Assembly: GCF_037076465.1 (NCBI RefSeq)
Contig: NZ_AP028908.1
Location: 1,116,001-1,180,000 of the forward strand
DNA: 64,000 nt
Direction of reading: 5' to 3'
From: Pectobacterium araliae
GTDB taxonomy: Bacteria; Pseudomonadota; Gammaproteobacteria; Enterobacterales; Enterobacteriaceae
The position numbers and the translations under genes were made by a program. Shown one piece after another: positions 42,557 to 53,701 of the stretch. How positions within the stretch are numbered: position 1 is the first letter of the stretch; each line of letters starts with the position of its first letter. The notes under the pieces are model-generated. The model was not told where the DNA came from. It made no database searches and worked only from the letters and a program-made list of their open reading frames with translations.

Positions 42557-43170
42557 TAGATTGCCCCCAGCAGATAAACAACGGTGAAGACACAAATCCA
42601 CACCACGTCAAGGAAGTGCCAGAACAGGCTCAGACACATCAGACGCGTTTTGTTGGTTGCAGTCAGGCCACGTTTGGACACCTGAATCATCATGATGACC
42701 AACCAGATCAGACCGCCCGTTACGTGCAGTCCGTGAGTCCCGACCAGCGCGAAGAAGGCAGACAGGAACGCGCTGCGATCCGGGCCGTAGCCTTCAACGA
42801 TCAGGTGATGGAATTCATAGATTTCCATCCCGATAAACACCAGACCGAACAAGAAGGTCACACCCAACCAGGCATTCACCTGAGATTTGTTGCCCTTGTT
42901 CATGGCGATCATTGCCATGCCGTAGGTAATACTACTGAACAACAGCGCAAAGGTTTCTACCAGCACGAAGGGCAGTTGGAAAATGTCCTTTCCGCTTGGG
43001 CCACCTGCTGTACCGTTAACCAATACTGCATAGGTCGCGAACAGTGACCCGAAAATGATCAGGTCGCTCATCAGGTAGACCCAGAAGCCAAATACCTTAT
43101 TGGCGCCTGTGTCGTGGTGCCCATGCTCGGCATGGGCGGTATTGTGGTTAGTCAGAGTTTCAGTTGACAT
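42556..43170 (-). CDS. cyoC: Cytochrome bo3 ubiquinol oxidase subunit III
   Basis: A 204-residue subunit (E. coli 204) with five membrane helices; [20 protein letters not shown] and [15 protein letters not shown] are subunit III landmarks. It overlaps the end of cyoB by 11 bp. Confidence 0.97.
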   Translation of the reverse strand: MSTETLTNHNTAHAEHGHHDTGANKVFGFWVYLMSDLIIFGSLFATYAVLVNGTAGGPSGKDIFQLPFVLVETFALLFSSITYGMAMIAMNKGNKSQVNAWLGVTFLFGLVFIGMEIYEFHHLIVEGYGPDRSAFLSAFFALVGTHGLHVTGGLIWLVIMMIQVSKRGLTATNKTRLMCLSLFWHFLDVVWICVFTVVYLLGAI

Positions 43171-45151
43171 GTTTCACGCCTGCCTTACTGAGTTGATCAA
43201 AATTCTGATTCTCAATTTGCTCAATTTCTTTAACTGGCACGTAGTAATCCACGTCCTCATTAAAGCTATGCACAATCCAGGTCACAATCATGCCTGCGAA
43301 GCCGACGATGGCCAGCCACCAGATATGCCAGATCATAGCAAAACCGAATACCAGGCTGAATGCAGAGATAATCACACCAGCGCCGGTATTCTTCGGCATG
43401 TGAATCTCTTCATAGCTGGCAGGGCGCTTGTAAGCTTCACCTTTCTCTTTCGCTTCCCAGAAAGCATCACGCTCGTCAACATGTGGCACGATAGCGAAGT
43501 TGTAGAACGGCGCAGGAGAAGACGTTGCCCACTCCAGCGTGCGTCCACCCCATGGGTCGCCCGTCAGATCGCGGTTCTGGTCACGGTCACGGATACTGAC
43601 GTAGAACTGGATAACCTGGCACAGTACGCCGATACCGATTAATACTGCACCGATGGAAGCCACAACCAACAAGGCGTGGAACTCAGGGTTGATTTGCTGG
43701 CTCAGACGACGCGTCATGCCCATGAAGCCGAGAATGTATAGCGGCATAAAGGCAACGAAGAAGCCGATAATCCAGAACCAGAACGCGCGTTTACCCCACG
43801 TTTCGTTCAGGGTGAAACCAAAGGCTTTCGGGAACCAGTAAGTAATACCCGCGAAGCAACCAAACACCACGCCGCCGATGATCACGTTATGGAAGTGAGC
43901 AATCAGGAACAAACTGTTGTGTAGAACGAAGTTCGCGCCTGGTACGGCCAGCAGTACCCCTGTCATCCCACCGATGGTGAAGGTGATGATGAAGCCCGTC
44001 GTCCACAGCATCGTGGAGTGAGACTGAATACGACCTTGATACATGGTGAACAGCCAGTTGAAGATTTTAACCCCGGTCGGGATTGAAATAATCATGGTGG
44101 CTATACCAAAGAAGGCGTTGACGTTCGCGCCGGACCCCATGGTAAAGAAGTGGTGCAGCCAAACGATGAACGACAGAACCGTAATCGCAATGGTTGCCCA
44201 TACCAATGAGGTGTAGCCAAACAGACGTTTTTTACAGAAGGTAGCAACCACTTCGGAGTAAACACCGAATATCGGCAGCACCAGAATGTAAACCTCAGGA
44301 TGACCCCATGCCCAAATCAGGTTGATGTACATCATCATGTTGCCACCCATATCATTGGTAAAGAAATGGGTACCGAGGTAACGGTCAAGCGTCAGCAACG
44401 CAATGGTAACGGTCAATATCGGGAATGCGGCAATGATCAGCACGTTGGTACACAGCGCTGTCCAGGTAAATACCGGCATTTTCATCAGCGTCATGCCTGG
44501 CGCACGCATCTTCAGAATTGTCGCGAAGAAGTTAACCCCCGTCAGCGTGGTCCCTATACCGGATATCTGTAGACTCCATATCCAGTAATCGACCCCGACG
44601 CCGGGACTGTACTCCTTACCTGACAACGGCGGATAGGCTACCCAGCCAGTTTGCGCGAATTCACCCACCCCAAGAGAGAGGTTGATCAAGACAACACCAG
44701 CCACAAAAAACCAGAAGCTGAGGGAGTTCAGGAAGGGGAAAGCAACGTCACGCGCACCGATCTGCAAGGGAACCGCAAGGTTCATCAAGCCAACAACGAA
44801 CGGGGTCGCCACAAAGAAGATCATGATGACACCGTGCGCGGTGAAGATCTGATCGTAGTGGTGAGCGTTGAGGAAGCCCTCTTGCCCGGCAGAGGCAAGA
44901 ACCTGCTGACCGCGCATCATAATGGCATCGGCAAAGCCACGTATCATCATCACCAAACCGACGATGATGTACATGATACCGATTTTTTTGTGGTCGACAG
45001 AGGTGAACCATTCGGCCCACAGCCATTTCCACTTACCGAAATAAGTTATTGCTGCCAGCAGCGCAAGGCCACCAACGATGATCGCCGCCACGGTGACCAT
45101 AATGATGGGTTCGTGGTACGGAACCGCATCGAGTGTAAGTTTTCCGAACAT
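43160..45151 (-). CDS. cyoB: Cytochrome bo3 ubiquinol oxidase subunit I
   Basis: A 663-residue catalytic subunit, same length as E. coli. It carries the low-spin heme b, heme o and CuB. Visible ligands and channels: [11 protein letters not shown] (heme b His), [17 protein letters not shown] with the His-Tyr cross-link pair, HHFFTMG (CuB His pair) and [13 protein letters not shown]. It pumps protons while oxidising ubiquinol with oxygen. It follows cyoA by 4 bp. Confidence 0.98.
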   Translation of the reverse strand: MFGKLTLDAVPYHEPIIMVTVAAIIVGGLALLAAITYFGKWKWLWAEWFTSVDHKKIGIMYIIVGLVMMIRGFADAIMMRGQQVLASAGQEGFLNAHHYDQIFTAHGVIMIFFVATPFVVGLMNLAVPLQIGARDVAFPFLNSLSFWFFVAGVVLINLSLGVGEFAQTGWVAYPPLSGKEYSPGVGVDYWIWSLQISGIGTTLTGVNFFATILKMRAPGMTLMKMPVFTWTALCTNVLIIAAFPILTVTIALLTLDRYLGTHFFTNDMGGNMMMYINLIWAWGHPEVYILVLPIFGVYSEVVATFCKKRLFGYTSLVWATIAITVLSFIVWLHHFFTMGSGANVNAFFGIATMIISIPTGVKIFNWLFTMYQGRIQSHSTMLWTTGFIITFTIGGMTGVLLAVPGANFVLHNSLFLIAHFHNVIIGGVVFGCFAGITYWFPKAFGFTLNETWGKRAFWFWIIGFFVAFMPLYILGFMGMTRRLSQQINPEFHALLVVASIGAVLIGIGVLCQVIQFYVSIRDRDQNRDLTGDPWGGRTLEWATSSPAPFYNFAIVPHVDERDAFWEAKEKGEAYKRPASYEEIHMPKNTGAGVIISAFSLVFGFAMIWHIWWLAIVGFAGMIVTWIVHSFNEDVDYYVPVKEIEQIENQNFDQLSKAGVKHVN

Positions 45152-45155
45152 CGTA

Positions 45156-46118
45156 TTATCCCTCGGCTCCTTTGTGCGAGCTATGCTCGCCCATGTTCAT
45201 ACCCTCACCGTGTTGCATGTTTTCATCGGGCTTCATGCCTTCACCATGATGTTGCATGTTCATGTCGTTGCCTATGAATTTGCGAATAATATTATTGAAC
45301 AAATCCGGCTGGACACTGGAGAAGTATTCGACAGGATGGAATTCACTTGGCTTAGCCAACGTATTGAATTCATCCATAGTATTCAGTGTTTTGGCGGACG
45401 CACGAACGTTCGCAACCCACTGATCGAATTCCTGTTGGGTTGGTGTGGCAATTGCAGTGAACTTCATACCAGAGAAGCCTTTACCACTATAGCCGCCAGA
45501 GATACCGTCATATTTGCCCGGTTCGTTAGCGATTAAGTGGAGCTTCGTCTGCATTCCAGCCATGGCGTAAATCTGTCCGCCAAGACGAGGGATGAAGAAG
45601 GAGTTCATCACGGAGTCGGATGTGATCTTGAATGCAACAGGCACATTGGCAGGGAAAGCCAATTCGTTAACCGTAGCAATACCAAGGTCTGGGTAAACAA
45701 ACAGCCATTTCCAGTCAAGCGAAACCACTTCGACATTGATAGGCTTGACGTCTGATACCAGCGGCTTGTACGGATCAAGCGAGTGAGTCGTCTTCCAGGT
45801 AATGGTGCCAAGAATAACGATAATGATAATTGGTACAGTCCAAACTACGGCTTCTATCTTGTTGGAGTGTGACCAGTTCGGGGTATATTTTGCCTTTTCA
45901 TTGGAAGCACGAAACTTCCAGGCAAAAGCTATCGTCATAACGATAACGGGAATCACAACGATCAACATCAGCCCGATGGCAGTCAGTATTAGCGATCTTT
46001 GTTCTAACCCGATCTCTCCTTTGGGGTTCATCAGCGCCATATCGCAACCGCTCAGTAGAACAGTGGCTGCAAATAAAGACAGCATCCCAAAAATTTTATT
46101 GTATTTCTTGAGTCTCAT
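45156..46118 (-). CDS. cyoA: Cytochrome bo3 ubiquinol oxidase subunit II
   Basis: A 320-residue lipoprotein subunit. Lipobox LLSGC with Cys at residue 25, two membrane helices (about 42-65 and 90-110), then a cupredoxin fold lacking the CuA ligands of cytochrome c oxidases, as expected for a quinol oxidase. The C-terminal tail (about 285-320) is rich in His, Met and Gly with repeated HGEGM-like units; a Met/His-rich tail also exists in E. coli. First gene of the cyo operon. Confidence 0.97.
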   Translation of the reverse strand: MRLKKYNKIFGMLSLFAATVLLSGCDMALMNPKGEIGLEQRSLILTAIGLMLIVVIPVIVMTIAFAWKFRASNEKAKYTPNWSHSNKIEAVVWTVPIIIIVILGTITWKTTHSLDPYKPLVSDVKPINVEVVSLDWKWLFVYPDLGIATVNELAFPANVPVAFKITSDSVMNSFFIPRLGGQIYAMAGMQTKLHLIANEPGKYDGISGGYSGKGFSGMKFTAIATPTQQEFDQWVANVRASAKTLNTMDEFNTLAKPSEFHPVEYFSSVQPDLFNNIIRKFIGNDMNMQHHGEGMKPDENMQHGEGMNMGEHSSHKGAEG

Positions 46119-46501
46119 CTAGCGACCTCAATAACAAGGGCTCTATTGTCATTTCATGCGAGCGGGCATTTTACGGGAAGGTTACTGCACTGTAAACATG
46201 ATTAAGGTTATGTCAGCCGATTGTTGCTGTTTTTTGCCCTTAATGTCACAAAGATAGCCAAAATAAAAATGATATTTAAAAACAGCAAATTAAATGGCTA
46301 CCCAGATGAGAGTATGGATGGATAATAAGAAATTACAACGTACCGTAACGCTTATTTTCTATTTTTAGTTTGCAGGGAATTTTTCCCAATCTGTGTTTTT
46401 GATAACGAATGAAATTCGTTCTGGAGAGATTTTACGAGAAAATAAAATCCCCTCTAGCAAGATAATTATGAAAAAAATAATTAAATAAAGGAATGGGGTA
46501 A
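46119..46501. other. AT-rich control region upstream of cyoA
   Basis: About 380 bp without a credible gene. It should carry the cyo promoter and sites for oxygen or carbon regulators (ArcA, Fnr, PdhR in E. coli), but I could not assign any site with confidence. Several short A/T tracts are present. Confidence 0.5.
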
Positions 46502-46536
46502 TTGGTTAAGGCAGCAGGAGGCGCTGCCTTAACCAA
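46502..46536. terminator. Strong hairpin downstream of ampG
   Basis: TTGGTTAAGGCAGC pairs perfectly with GCTGCCTTAACCAA over 14 bp around a 7-base loop. It lies 6 bp past the ampG stop. No T-run follows on the minus strand, so it may stabilise the mRNA end as well as stop transcription. Confidence 0.65.
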
Positions 46537-46541
46537 TATCG

Positions 46542-48029
46542 TTAGTGTACGGACGGCTTAGATGCACGTCTGAGCGACAGATAGTCCAGTAGGCTACCGA
46601 AGAAAATGCCCAACAGCGCGAGCGCACAGCCTGCGGCGAGCAGGTATTCCGCTAACCGCGGCAATGAAGACCATTCTAGCGCGTTACTGATGAGCAGGAT
46701 GAGCCACAATGCCAGCAAGATCACACCCAATCCCAGCACGTGTAGAGCTTTCTTGTAATAATTCTGGAAGTTTGTGCGTAACTGAAAGGTGTCTGTTTTC
46801 TGGGTAAATTCCAGCGTCTCACGGCAAATCATCAAGATCGCCAGACCCGGTAATGCAGCAAAAATTGAGAACAGATAGAACCATGCCCAGCCGTAGGATT
46901 CGACAAACCAGCCTGCGATAGGGCCAACGTAAACCCGTCCGACGGCGGCAAGGGCAGAAAGCAGGGCAAACTGTGTGGCGGAGAATGACTTATTACACAA
47001 TGTCATCAGCAGGGCGACAAATGCTGCCGTTCCCATCCCGCCACAGAGATTTTCCAGAAAAACCGCGCTGGCCATCGTGAACAGACTTTTGTCTGTGATA
47101 GCCAAGAGCCAGTACCCTGCATTGGAAACGGCTTGAAGGATGCCAAATAGCATCAGCGCTCTGAACAATGAGAGCCGTTGCATCAGTAATCCGCCATAAA
47201 TTGCGCCGACAATGGTGGCGAAGAGTCCAAGGGTTTTGTTAACCAGCCCAACATCGCCAGCATTGAAGCCAACGCCGCGTATCAGGAAGGTTGTCGTCAG
47301 GCTGATCGCAAAAGCATCACCGAGTTTGTATAACACAATCAACAGAAGAATGAGCCAGGCGTTGTTGCGTTCGAAGAAATCGCGCAGTGGGGCAACAATG
47401 GCTTGTTCCATACTGCGCGGCGCGGGCTGACTATTCAGTGGTTCTGGAGCTAATAGGGTAGCAAATACACCGATCAGCATTAATCCGGCCATTAGCCAAT
47501 AGGTTGACTGCCAGCCGAGGTAGCGATCGGCCATCCACAGTGCTAAGCCGCCAGAAACCAGCATGGCAACCCGATAGCCTAATACCGAAGTGGCCGCCCC
47601 CGTGCCGCGTTCTTCAGCGGGAAGTAGATCCGTTTTATAGGCATCAAAAACAATATCTTGAGACGCGGAGCAAAACGCGACCAGAACCGCTAGCGCAGCT
47701 AGCCACCAGAGATCGCGTGCCGGGTTCATAAATCCCATACCAATGATCGCAGCAATCAGCAGAAGTTGGCTGAGAATCAGCCAGCCACGGCGTCGGCCAA
47801 GAAACGGTGGGGTGTAGCGGTCCATCAGGGGAGACCACAGAAACTTGAATACGTAGGCTTGACCCACCAAAGAAAAGAAACCAATGGTTTTTAGATCGAC
47901 ATTTTCGACGGTCATCCAGGCTTGCAATGTGCCTGATGTCAATGCCAGTGGTAAACCGGAAGCGAAGCCAAGCAACAGCATAAAAAGCGAATTACGTTGG
48001 CTGAACAAAGCAATGATGCGACTAAACAT
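46542..48029 (-). CDS. ampG: Muropeptide permease AmpG
   Basis: A 495-residue inner-membrane MFS carrier with about 14 hydrophobic segments that imports anhydro-muropeptides for cell-wall recycling and, in bacteria with ampR/ampC, supplies the beta-lactamase inducer. LLGFASGLPLALTSGTLQAWM, LGRRRGWLILSQL and DIVFDAYKTDLLPAEERGTGAA are characteristic. It lies next to yajG, as in E. coli. Confidence 0.96.
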   Translation of the reverse strand: MFSRIIALFSQRNSLFMLLLGFASGLPLALTSGTLQAWMTVENVDLKTIGFFSLVGQAYVFKFLWSPLMDRYTPPFLGRRRGWLILSQLLLIAAIIGMGFMNPARDLWWLAALAVLVAFCSASQDIVFDAYKTDLLPAEERGTGAATSVLGYRVAMLVSGGLALWMADRYLGWQSTYWLMAGLMLIGVFATLLAPEPLNSQPAPRSMEQAIVAPLRDFFERNNAWLILLLIVLYKLGDAFAISLTTTFLIRGVGFNAGDVGLVNKTLGLFATIVGAIYGGLLMQRLSLFRALMLFGILQAVSNAGYWLLAITDKSLFTMASAVFLENLCGGMGTAAFVALLMTLCNKSFSATQFALLSALAAVGRVYVGPIAGWFVESYGWAWFYLFSIFAALPGLAILMICRETLEFTQKTDTFQLRTNFQNYYKKALHVLGLGVILLALWLILLISNALEWSSLPRLAEYLLAAGCALALLGIFFGSLLDYLSLRRASKPSVH

Positions 48030-48088
48030 GAAGAGTCCTTTCCCTTGCCCCGAGAGAAATCAGGAGCAAGGGAAGCGGCGTGCGGAAA

Positions 48089-48667
48089 TTAACGAGCGTT
48101 TTCTTTGACGAAGCTACTTACGCTGGTGTCTTGCGCCATATCGTTGATGACATCGCCTAACACGGTGTTAACCGCATCGGTGATTTTTTCGTTGCTCGCA
48201 GTGAAAGCGCCCTGAACATTATAGGTTGAGCGGTAGTTTTTCACCTGTTTGTTGCCATTTGCTGCCTGAGAAATAATTGAGATATCTGCTTTGGTCGTGA
48301 TGTTGTAGCGCAGGTTACCTTCGGAGACATCGGCATACAGATGGTTAACCACAATCTGCAAGGCGACTGGGCCGCCAGTGCCGATCATATAGCCACGCGC
48401 GGTCATTTGTTTTTCCAGCGCTTCTTGCAGTAGGAAACGCAGATCGCGGGAAGGTGTCAGCGTAAGCAGTTGACCGTCGCGATTCACTTTTGCCAAAGCC
48501 TGATCGGCACGCTGGTCTGCACCGTTGATGCTAATCGTTACGCCCATCAGCGTCGGATCCTGAGACGGCAGGCCAATTTTTGGGGTGATGTTCAGCGTGT
48601 TACTTTTTGCTGCACACCCGGCAAGCAGAATGACGGTCAGAAGAGGGAAAAATAATTTTTTTAACAT
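48089..48667 (-). CDS. yajG: YajG family lipoprotein
   Basis: A 192-residue lipoprotein; lipobox LLAGC with Cys at residue 18. The LMGVTISINGADQRADQALAKV region and the repeated Asn/Asp-rich beta segments fit the YajG family (E. coli 192). Function is unknown. Upstream of ampG in the same direction (59 bp), probably one operon. Confidence 0.93.
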   Translation of the reverse strand: MLKKLFFPLLTVILLAGCAAKSNTLNITPKIGLPSQDPTLMGVTISINGADQRADQALAKVNRDGQLLTLTPSRDLRFLLQEALEKQMTARGYMIGTGGPVALQIVVNHLYADVSEGNLRYNITTKADISIISQAANGNKQVKNYRSTYNVQGAFTASNEKITDAVNTVLGDVINDMAQDTSVSSFVKENAR

Positions 48668-48992
48668 TCGTATTTTCTCAGTAATGATTTAGTGTGGTGA
48701 GCTGACAAATATTGTTGATATCATATCATCGCCACTGGCAGGAAAAAGAGCAGATAGTAGGTAAATTGTCCTGAAACTCATCTTTTTCATGCTTTTGACA
48801 TGAAAAAACGTTTTATCACATCAGGCTCGTCGATGACATATCAACCTGTTGCGAACATTTTTCTTCCTTTATATGCCGTCTTTTTGCGCACTTCAGTTTG
48901 AAAAAACGCTAAGGTTATAATGATTCGGGCATCGGTGAATGACAGTCATGTCGCGTTGATATCAATTTTCCCCAAGCTGAAAGGGTAGCCGT
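48668..48992. other. Divergent control region of yajG-ampG and bolA
   Basis: About 325 bp, no gene seen. A TATAAT box at 48916-48921 lies 71 bp upstream of bolA, preceded by TTCAGT at 48892-48897 with 18-bp spacing. In E. coli bolA is driven by a stationary-phase (sigma-S) promoter in a similar position; whether this is the same promoter is not shown. Confidence 0.45.
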
Positions 48993-49307
48993 ATGATGCG
49001 TGAAACAATAGAAGAAAAGCTGCGTGTGGGGTTTGAACCCGCCCACTTAGAGGTGATTGATGAAAGTTATCGTCACAACGTGCCTGCGGGAGCGGAAAGC
49101 CATTTTAAAGTTGTGCTGGTTAGCGATAAATTCATGGGCGAACGCGTGATTGGGCGACACCGTTCGGTCTATGCCGTATTAGCTGCGGAACTGGCAGGCT
49201 CCGTACACGCCTTAGCGCTACATACATACACGTCAAAAGAGTGGACCAGTTTGCAAAACGCGGTCCCTTCCTCACCCCCCTGTGGTGGCGCAGGCATCCT
49301 CTCTTAA
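48993..49307 (+). CDS. bolA: Transcriptional regulator / Fe-S partner BolA
   Basis: A 104-residue BolA protein (E. coli 105). [45 protein letters not shown] contains the conserved residues, with [14 protein letters not shown] in the helix-turn-helix-like part. It affects cell shape in stationary phase and pairs with monothiol glutaredoxins. Monocistronic, upstream of tig. Confidence 0.95.
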   Translation: MMRETIEEKLRVGFEPAHLEVIDESYRHNVPAGAESHFKVVLVSDKFMGERVIGRHRSVYAVLAAELAGSVHALALHTYTSKEWTSLQNAVPSSPPCGGAGILS

Positions 49308-49625
49308 GCCATGAATATGACCCGTTCCTGACATAATCGGAGCGGGTTACTGACAAAAGTGTGAATCTGTTGCTGTAATAGTCTGCCCGCCGTTCTCGAC
49401 TCATCCTCTCTATATCGCTATAATGCGGCGTCTATTTTTCCTGAATGTATTCGGGACGCTTCTGACTACAAGGACGGGGGTTGGCAATTTCCCGGTTCTG
49501 CAGGGTTGATTCGGGCTGTGCGCCTTGGTGCTAGCCGTCTGAATTCATCTTGCTGTCGTGAGAGTTTTTCGTCGCGAGAATAGTTTTGGGGTTGACCGAT
49601 CACTGTGATTTTTTGAGGTAACAAG
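49308..49625 (+). promoter_or_regulatory. Intergenic region bolA-tig with probable tig promoter
   Basis: A hairpin ACCCGTTCC/GGAGCGGGT at 49320-49347 could end bolA transcripts, though no T-run follows. A likely sigma-70 promoter has -35 TCGACT at 49396-49401 and -10 TATAAT at 49419-49424 with 17-bp spacing. The resulting leader of almost 200 bases before tig holds no recognised riboswitch. Confidence 0.5.
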
Positions 49626-50930
49626 ATGCAAGTTTCAGTTGAAACCACTCAAGGTCTGGGACGTCGCGTAACGATTACCGTTGCTGCTGACATCATTGAG
49701 AGTGCGGTGAAGAGCGAGCTGGTCAACGCGGCCAAAAAAGTACGTATTGACGGTTTTCGTAAAGGCAAAGTGCCGATGAATGTTGTTGCTCAGCGTTACG
49801 GTGCCTCTGTGCGTCAGGACGTATTGGGTGATCTGATGCAGCGCAACTTTGTTGACGCTATCATCAAAGAAAAAATTAATCCGGTTGGCGCGCCTAACTA
49901 TATCCCTGGCGAATACGCTGTCGGTGGCGACTTCACTTACTCTGTTGAGTTTGACGTGTATCCAGAAGTCGAGCTGAAAGGTCTGGAAGCTATCGAAGTT
50001 GAAAAACCGGTTGTTGAAGTGACTGACGCTGACGTTGATACCATGCTGGACACGCTGCGTAAGCAACAGGCTACCTGGAAAGAAACTGACCGCGCTGCGA
50101 CGGCTGAAGACCGTGCCACTATCGATTTCACTGGCTCTATCGACGGTGAAGTCTTCGAAGGCGGAGAAGCGTCCGACTTCGTTCTGGCCATGGGTCAGAA
50201 TCGCATGATCCCAGGCTTTGAAGATGGCATCGTTGGGCACAAAGCGGGCGAAGAATTCACTATCAACGTGAACTTCCCTGAAGATTACCACGCTGAAAAT
50301 CTGAAAGGAAAAGCGGCTCAGTTCGCTATCGTCCTGAAGAAAGTTGAAGAGCGTGAGCTGCCTGAACTGACTGAAGAATTTATCAAGCGTTTCGGCGTGG
50401 CTGATGGTTCTCAGGAAGGTCTGCGTGCTGAAGTCCGTAAAAATATGGAACGTGAGCTGAAAGGCGCGGTGCGTAACCGTGTGAAAACTCAGGTTCTGGA
50501 CGGTCTGATCAACGCAAATGAAATCGACGTGCCTGTTGCATTGATCGATGGCGAAATTGATGTTCTGCGCCGTCAGGCTGCACAGCGTTTTGGCGGCAAC
50601 GAGAAGCAAGCGCTGGAATTACCGCGTGAGTTGTTCGAAGAACAAGCTAAACGCCGCGTTGTTATCGGTTTGCTGCTGGGCGAAGTGATCAGCACTAATG
50701 AGCTGAAAGCTGATGAAACGCGTGTTAATGCACTGATCGAAGAAATGGCTTCTGCTTACGAAGATCCGCAGGAAGTTATCGAGTTCTACGGCAAAAACAA
50801 AGAGTTGTTGAACAACATGCGTAACGTTGCGTTGGAAGAACAAGCGGTAGAAACGGTTCTTGCTAAAGCGAAAGTTGTTGAAAAATCAGTAAGTTTCAAC
50901 GAATTGATGAACCAAACGGCTACAGCATAA
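49626..50930 (+). CDS. tig: Trigger factor (ribosome-associated chaperone)
   Basis: A 434-residue chaperone and peptidyl-prolyl isomerase (E. coli 432). The N-terminal ribosome-binding loop is [17 protein letters not shown]; the FKBP domain lies at about 150-240 ([38 protein letters not shown]); a helical C-terminal domain follows. GAGG lies ahead of the ATG. It heads the tig-clpP-clpX-lon protein quality cluster. Confidence 0.98.
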   Translation: MQVSVETTQGLGRRVTITVAADIIESAVKSELVNAAKKVRIDGFRKGKVPMNVVAQRYGASVRQDVLGDLMQRNFVDAIIKEKINPVGAPNYIPGEYAVGGDFTYSVEFDVYPEVELKGLEAIEVEKPVVEVTDADVDTMLDTLRKQQATWKETDRAATAEDRATIDFTGSIDGEVFEGGEASDFVLAMGQNRMIPGFEDGIVGHKAGEEFTINVNFPEDYHAENLKGKAAQFAIVLKKVEERELPELTEEFIKRFGVADGSQEGLRAEVRKNMERELKGAVRNRVKTQVLDGLINANEIDVPVALIDGEIDVLRRQAAQRFGGNEKQALELPRELFEEQAKRRVVIGLLLGEVISTNELKADETRVNALIEEMASAYEDPQEVIEFYGKNKELLNNMRNVALEEQAVETVLAKAKVVEKSVSFNELMNQTATA

Positions 50931-50981
50931 GCCTTGTTGATATCAACATTGTTTATTGTGTAGCGGGGATGCTTCCCTATC

Positions 50982-51013
50982 AAAAGCCCGTGCCTTATGG
51001 CGCGGGCTTTTTG
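50982..51013 (+). terminator. Terminator of tig
   Basis: AAAAGCCCGTGCC-TTAT-GGCGCGGGCTTTTT: long stem with a T-run. Confidence 0.92.
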
Positions 51014-51236
51014 CTTATAGCGTTCTGATACTGATGATTAGCGTTTGGACGCTATGCTATCTCCGGTTTCCTGTCAGAGAAAGCCCAAGGCATGATTGCC
51101 TGAAATTGCACTATTATTAACCTGAGTGAAAAATTTATTAGGTCAGGCAAAGGGTTAAACTACAGATTTACTGTGCCGATAACGTGTTAATAATAAAATA
51201 TTTGGCGCTTTAATACAGTGCGATTGATAGTGTAAG
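51014..51236. other. Intergenic stretch upstream of the clpP promoter
   Basis: About 220 bp between the tig terminator and the sigma-32 promoter of clpP, AT-rich toward its end. No gene, RNA or repeat recognised. Confidence 0.5.
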
Positions 51237-51264
51237 CTTGAAATACAATGTATGTGCCCCCACT
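51237..51264 (+). promoter_or_regulatory. Heat-shock (sigma-32) promoter of clpP
   Basis: CTTGAAA at 51237-51243 and CCCCCACT at 51257-51264 match the sigma-32 -35 (CTTGAAA) and -10 (CCCCATnT) elements with 13-bp spacing. clpP is a known heat-shock gene. The start codon lies about 190 bp downstream. Confidence 0.72.
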
Positions 51265-51452
51265 CATTTGAAGAGGAAAAGCTGGCACAGCAGCAGGTAA
51301 AGATTATCGGCGGTTGGGTTGTTCAACAGAGGCTCAGGGACGGATAGGGCAGGGTTCCATAGTCATCCCCCTCTATCTCTAGTAGAATTGAGTAATACAA
51401 TGATTGAACGACGCAATAAGAGTGCCGGACGCATTTTATCTAGGAGACGTGA

Positions 51453-52076
51453 ATGTCATACAGTGGCGAACAAGAAAGACAAGCACCTCATATGGCGTTA
51501 GTGCCGATGGTGGTTGAACAGACCTCACGTGGGGAACGTTCTTACGATATCTATTCCCGTCTGCTAAAAGAACGGATAATCTTCCTGACTGGTCAGGTGG
51601 AAGATCATATGGCGAATCTGGTTGTGGCACAGATGCTGTTTCTGGAAGCCGAAAACCCAGAAAAAGACATTTATCTGTACATTAACTCGCCAGGTGGCGT
51701 TATTACGGCGGGTATGTCTATTTATGACACCATGCAGTTTATCAAGCCGGATGTCAGCACGATCTGTATGGGGCAGGCTTGTTCAATGGGCGCTTTCCTG
51801 TTGACGGCTGGCGCAAAAGGCAAACGTATTTGCTTGCCTAACTCGCGCGTCATGATTCACCAGCCGTTGGGTGGTTTCCAAGGGCAGGCAACGGATATTG
51901 AAATTCATGCCAAAGAAATACTGAAAGTGAAAGCCAAAATGAATGAGCTGATGGCGAAGCACACGGGGCAACCTCTTGAAGCGATAGAGAGAGACACTGA
52001 GCGCGATCGTTTCCTCTCCGCAAGTGAGGCGGTAGAATACGGTTTAGTAGACTCCGTATTCACTAATCGTGGGTGA
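51453..52076 (+). CDS. clpP: ATP-dependent Clp protease proteolytic subunit
   Basis: A 207-residue serine protease (E. coli 207). Catalytic Ser in [12 protein letters not shown], His in MIHQPLGG and Asp in the [11 protein letters not shown] segment. The short propeptide ends near [19 protein letters not shown]. It forms a 14-mer chamber used with ClpX (next gene) or ClpA. AGGAGA precedes the ATG. Confidence 0.98.
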   Translation: MSYSGEQERQAPHMALVPMVVEQTSRGERSYDIYSRLLKERIIFLTGQVEDHMANLVVAQMLFLEAENPEKDIYLYINSPGGVITAGMSIYDTMQFIKPDVSTICMGQACSMGAFLLTAGAKGKRICLPNSRVMIHQPLGGFQGQATDIEIHAKEILKVKAKMNELMAKHTGQPLEAIERDTERDRFLSASEAVEYGLVDSVFTNRG

Positions 52077-52238
52077 TAATTCGCCATAGTAGCGGTCTGG
52101 TGTGGCTAAAAATCAGTGTTCGACCGATAGTCTGTTGTGCGGGGTTGTTTTACGCGTATTGGCTATAAGTATCGGCGTTCGTTGTAGCGGTATCGCTGTG
52201 GTTGGCCTGCGGGCAAAAGACGAAAAGAGGTTTGACTC

Positions 52239-53513
52239 ATGACAGATAAGCGCAAAGACGGTTCAGGAAAGCTACTGTACTGCTCTTTTTGCGGCAAAAG
52301 CCAGCATGAAGTGCGTAAGCTGATTGCCGGGCCGTCGGTGTATATCTGCGATGAATGTGTTGACTTGTGTAACGACATTATTCGCGAAGAAATTAAAGAA
52401 GTAGCGCCCCACCGTGAGCGCAGTGCGTTGCCGACGCCGCACGAAATTCGCCGCCACCTTGACGATTATGTCATTGGTCAAGAGCAGGCCAAGAAGGTGT
52501 TGGCCGTTGCGGTCTATAACCACTATAAACGCTTGCGTAATGGTGACAGCAGCAACGGGATCGAACTGGGTAAAAGTAACATTCTGCTGATTGGTCCGAC
52601 AGGGAGTGGTAAAACGCTGCTGGCCGAAACGCTGGCACGCTTCCTGGATGTTCCATTCACCATGGCGGATGCGACCACGCTGACTGAAGCGGGTTACGTC
52701 GGTGAAGACGTTGAAAACATCATTCAGAAGCTGTTGCAGAAGTGCGATTACGATGTGCAGAAAGCACAGCGTGGTATTGTCTATATCGATGAAATCGACA
52801 AGATTTCTCGTAAGTCAGATAATCCGTCGATCACCCGTGATGTGTCGGGTGAAGGCGTGCAGCAGGCATTGCTGAAACTGATCGAAGGAACCATTGCCGC
52901 AGTTCCACCGCAGGGTGGCCGTAAGCATCCGCAGCAGGAGTTCTTGCAGGTTGATACCTCCAAGATCCTCTTCATCTGTGGTGGTGCATTTGCAGGTCTG
53001 GACAAAGTGATCGAGCAACGTACCGATACGGGACGCGGTATTGGCTTCAATGCGACGGTTAAAGGATCCGCTGAAAAAGCGACTGAAGGTGAACTGTTAA
53101 GCCATGTTGAGCCGGGTGATTTGATCAAATTTGGTTTGATTCCTGAGTTTATTGGACGTCTGCCGGTTGTCGCAACGCTGAGAGAATTGAGCGAAGACGC
53201 ATTAATTCAGATTCTGCGTGAGCCGAAGAATGCACTGACCAAACAGTATCAAGCACTGTTCAATCTGGAAGGCGTTGAGCTGGAATTCCGCGATGAAGCA
53301 CTGACGGCGATTGCGAAGAAAGCGATGGTGCGTAAGACCGGTGCACGTGGTTTGCGTTCTATTGTTGAAGCCGCATTGCTGGAAACGATGTACGACCTGC
53401 CGTCGCTGGAAAGTGTGGATAAAGTTGTTATCGACGAATCCGTGATTGCTGGACAATCGGAACCATTATTAATCTATGGCAAGCCAGAGACACAGCAGGC
53501 TTCCGGCGAATAA
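52239..53513 (+). CDS. clpX: ATP-dependent Clp protease ATPase subunit ClpX
   Basis: A 424-residue AAA+ unfoldase (E. coli 424). N-terminal zinc domain [26 protein letters not shown], Walker A GPTGSGKT, Walker B VYIDEIDK, the GYVGEDVE pore loop, and the ClpP-binding IGF loop (GRGIGFNA). 162 bp after clpP, probably co-transcribed; its own promoter in the gap was not identified. Confidence 0.98.
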   Translation: MTDKRKDGSGKLLYCSFCGKSQHEVRKLIAGPSVYICDECVDLCNDIIREEIKEVAPHRERSALPTPHEIRRHLDDYVIGQEQAKKVLAVAVYNHYKRLRNGDSSNGIELGKSNILLIGPTGSGKTLLAETLARFLDVPFTMADATTLTEAGYVGEDVENIIQKLLQKCDYDVQKAQRGIVYIDEIDKISRKSDNPSITRDVSGEGVQQALLKLIEGTIAAVPPQGGRKHPQQEFLQVDTSKILFICGGAFAGLDKVIEQRTDTGRGIGFNATVKGSAEKATEGELLSHVEPGDLIKFGLIPEFIGRLPVVATLRELSEDALIQILREPKNALTKQYQALFNLEGVELEFRDEALTAIAKKAMVRKTGARGLRSIVEAALLETMYDLPSLESVDKVVIDESVIAGQSEPLLIYGKPETQQASGE

Positions 53514-53543
53514 TTAATCAATTTGGCAGTATCAAAAAATAAA

Positions 53544-53574
53544 AATGGGGGATTTATCCCCCATTTGTTTTTTA
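53544..53574 (+). terminator. Terminator of clpX
   Basis: AAATGGGGGAT-TT-ATCCCCCATTT followed by GTTTTTT, a strong stem with a T-run. Confidence 0.92.
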
Positions 53575-53586
53575 CGTATGCTGGTC

Positions 53587-53615
53587 GTTGAATGTGAGAC
53601 ATTTATCCCCATATA
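53587..53615 (+). promoter_or_regulatory. Heat-shock (sigma-32) promoter of lon
   Basis: GTTGAA at 53587-53592 and CCCCATATA at 53607-53615 match sigma-32 elements with 14-bp spacing. The same GTTGAATGTG and CCCCATATAC blocks occur upstream of E. coli lon. The start codon is 87 bp downstream. Confidence 0.85.
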
Positions 53616-53701
53616 CTCAAATACCTATTTGATGAAACCGTGAAAACCGCGTTTCACGAGATTCCCATAACCTGGCGGAAACGAAACTAAGAGAGAGCTC
53701 T

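Noticed and set aside
49635..50609. 324-residue open frame opposite tig
   Set aside because: Phe/Val-rich shadow frame produced by the codon bias of tig; no start signal or similarity.
51319..51501. 60-residue frame overlapping the clpP start
   Set aside because: Poor start context and no similarity; it occupies the clpP leader and runs into clpP in another frame.
53514..53701. Small RNA between clpX and lon (a candidate was reported at this locus in E. coli)
   Set aside because: Only a terminator and the lon heat-shock promoter can be supported; nothing else indicates an independent RNA.
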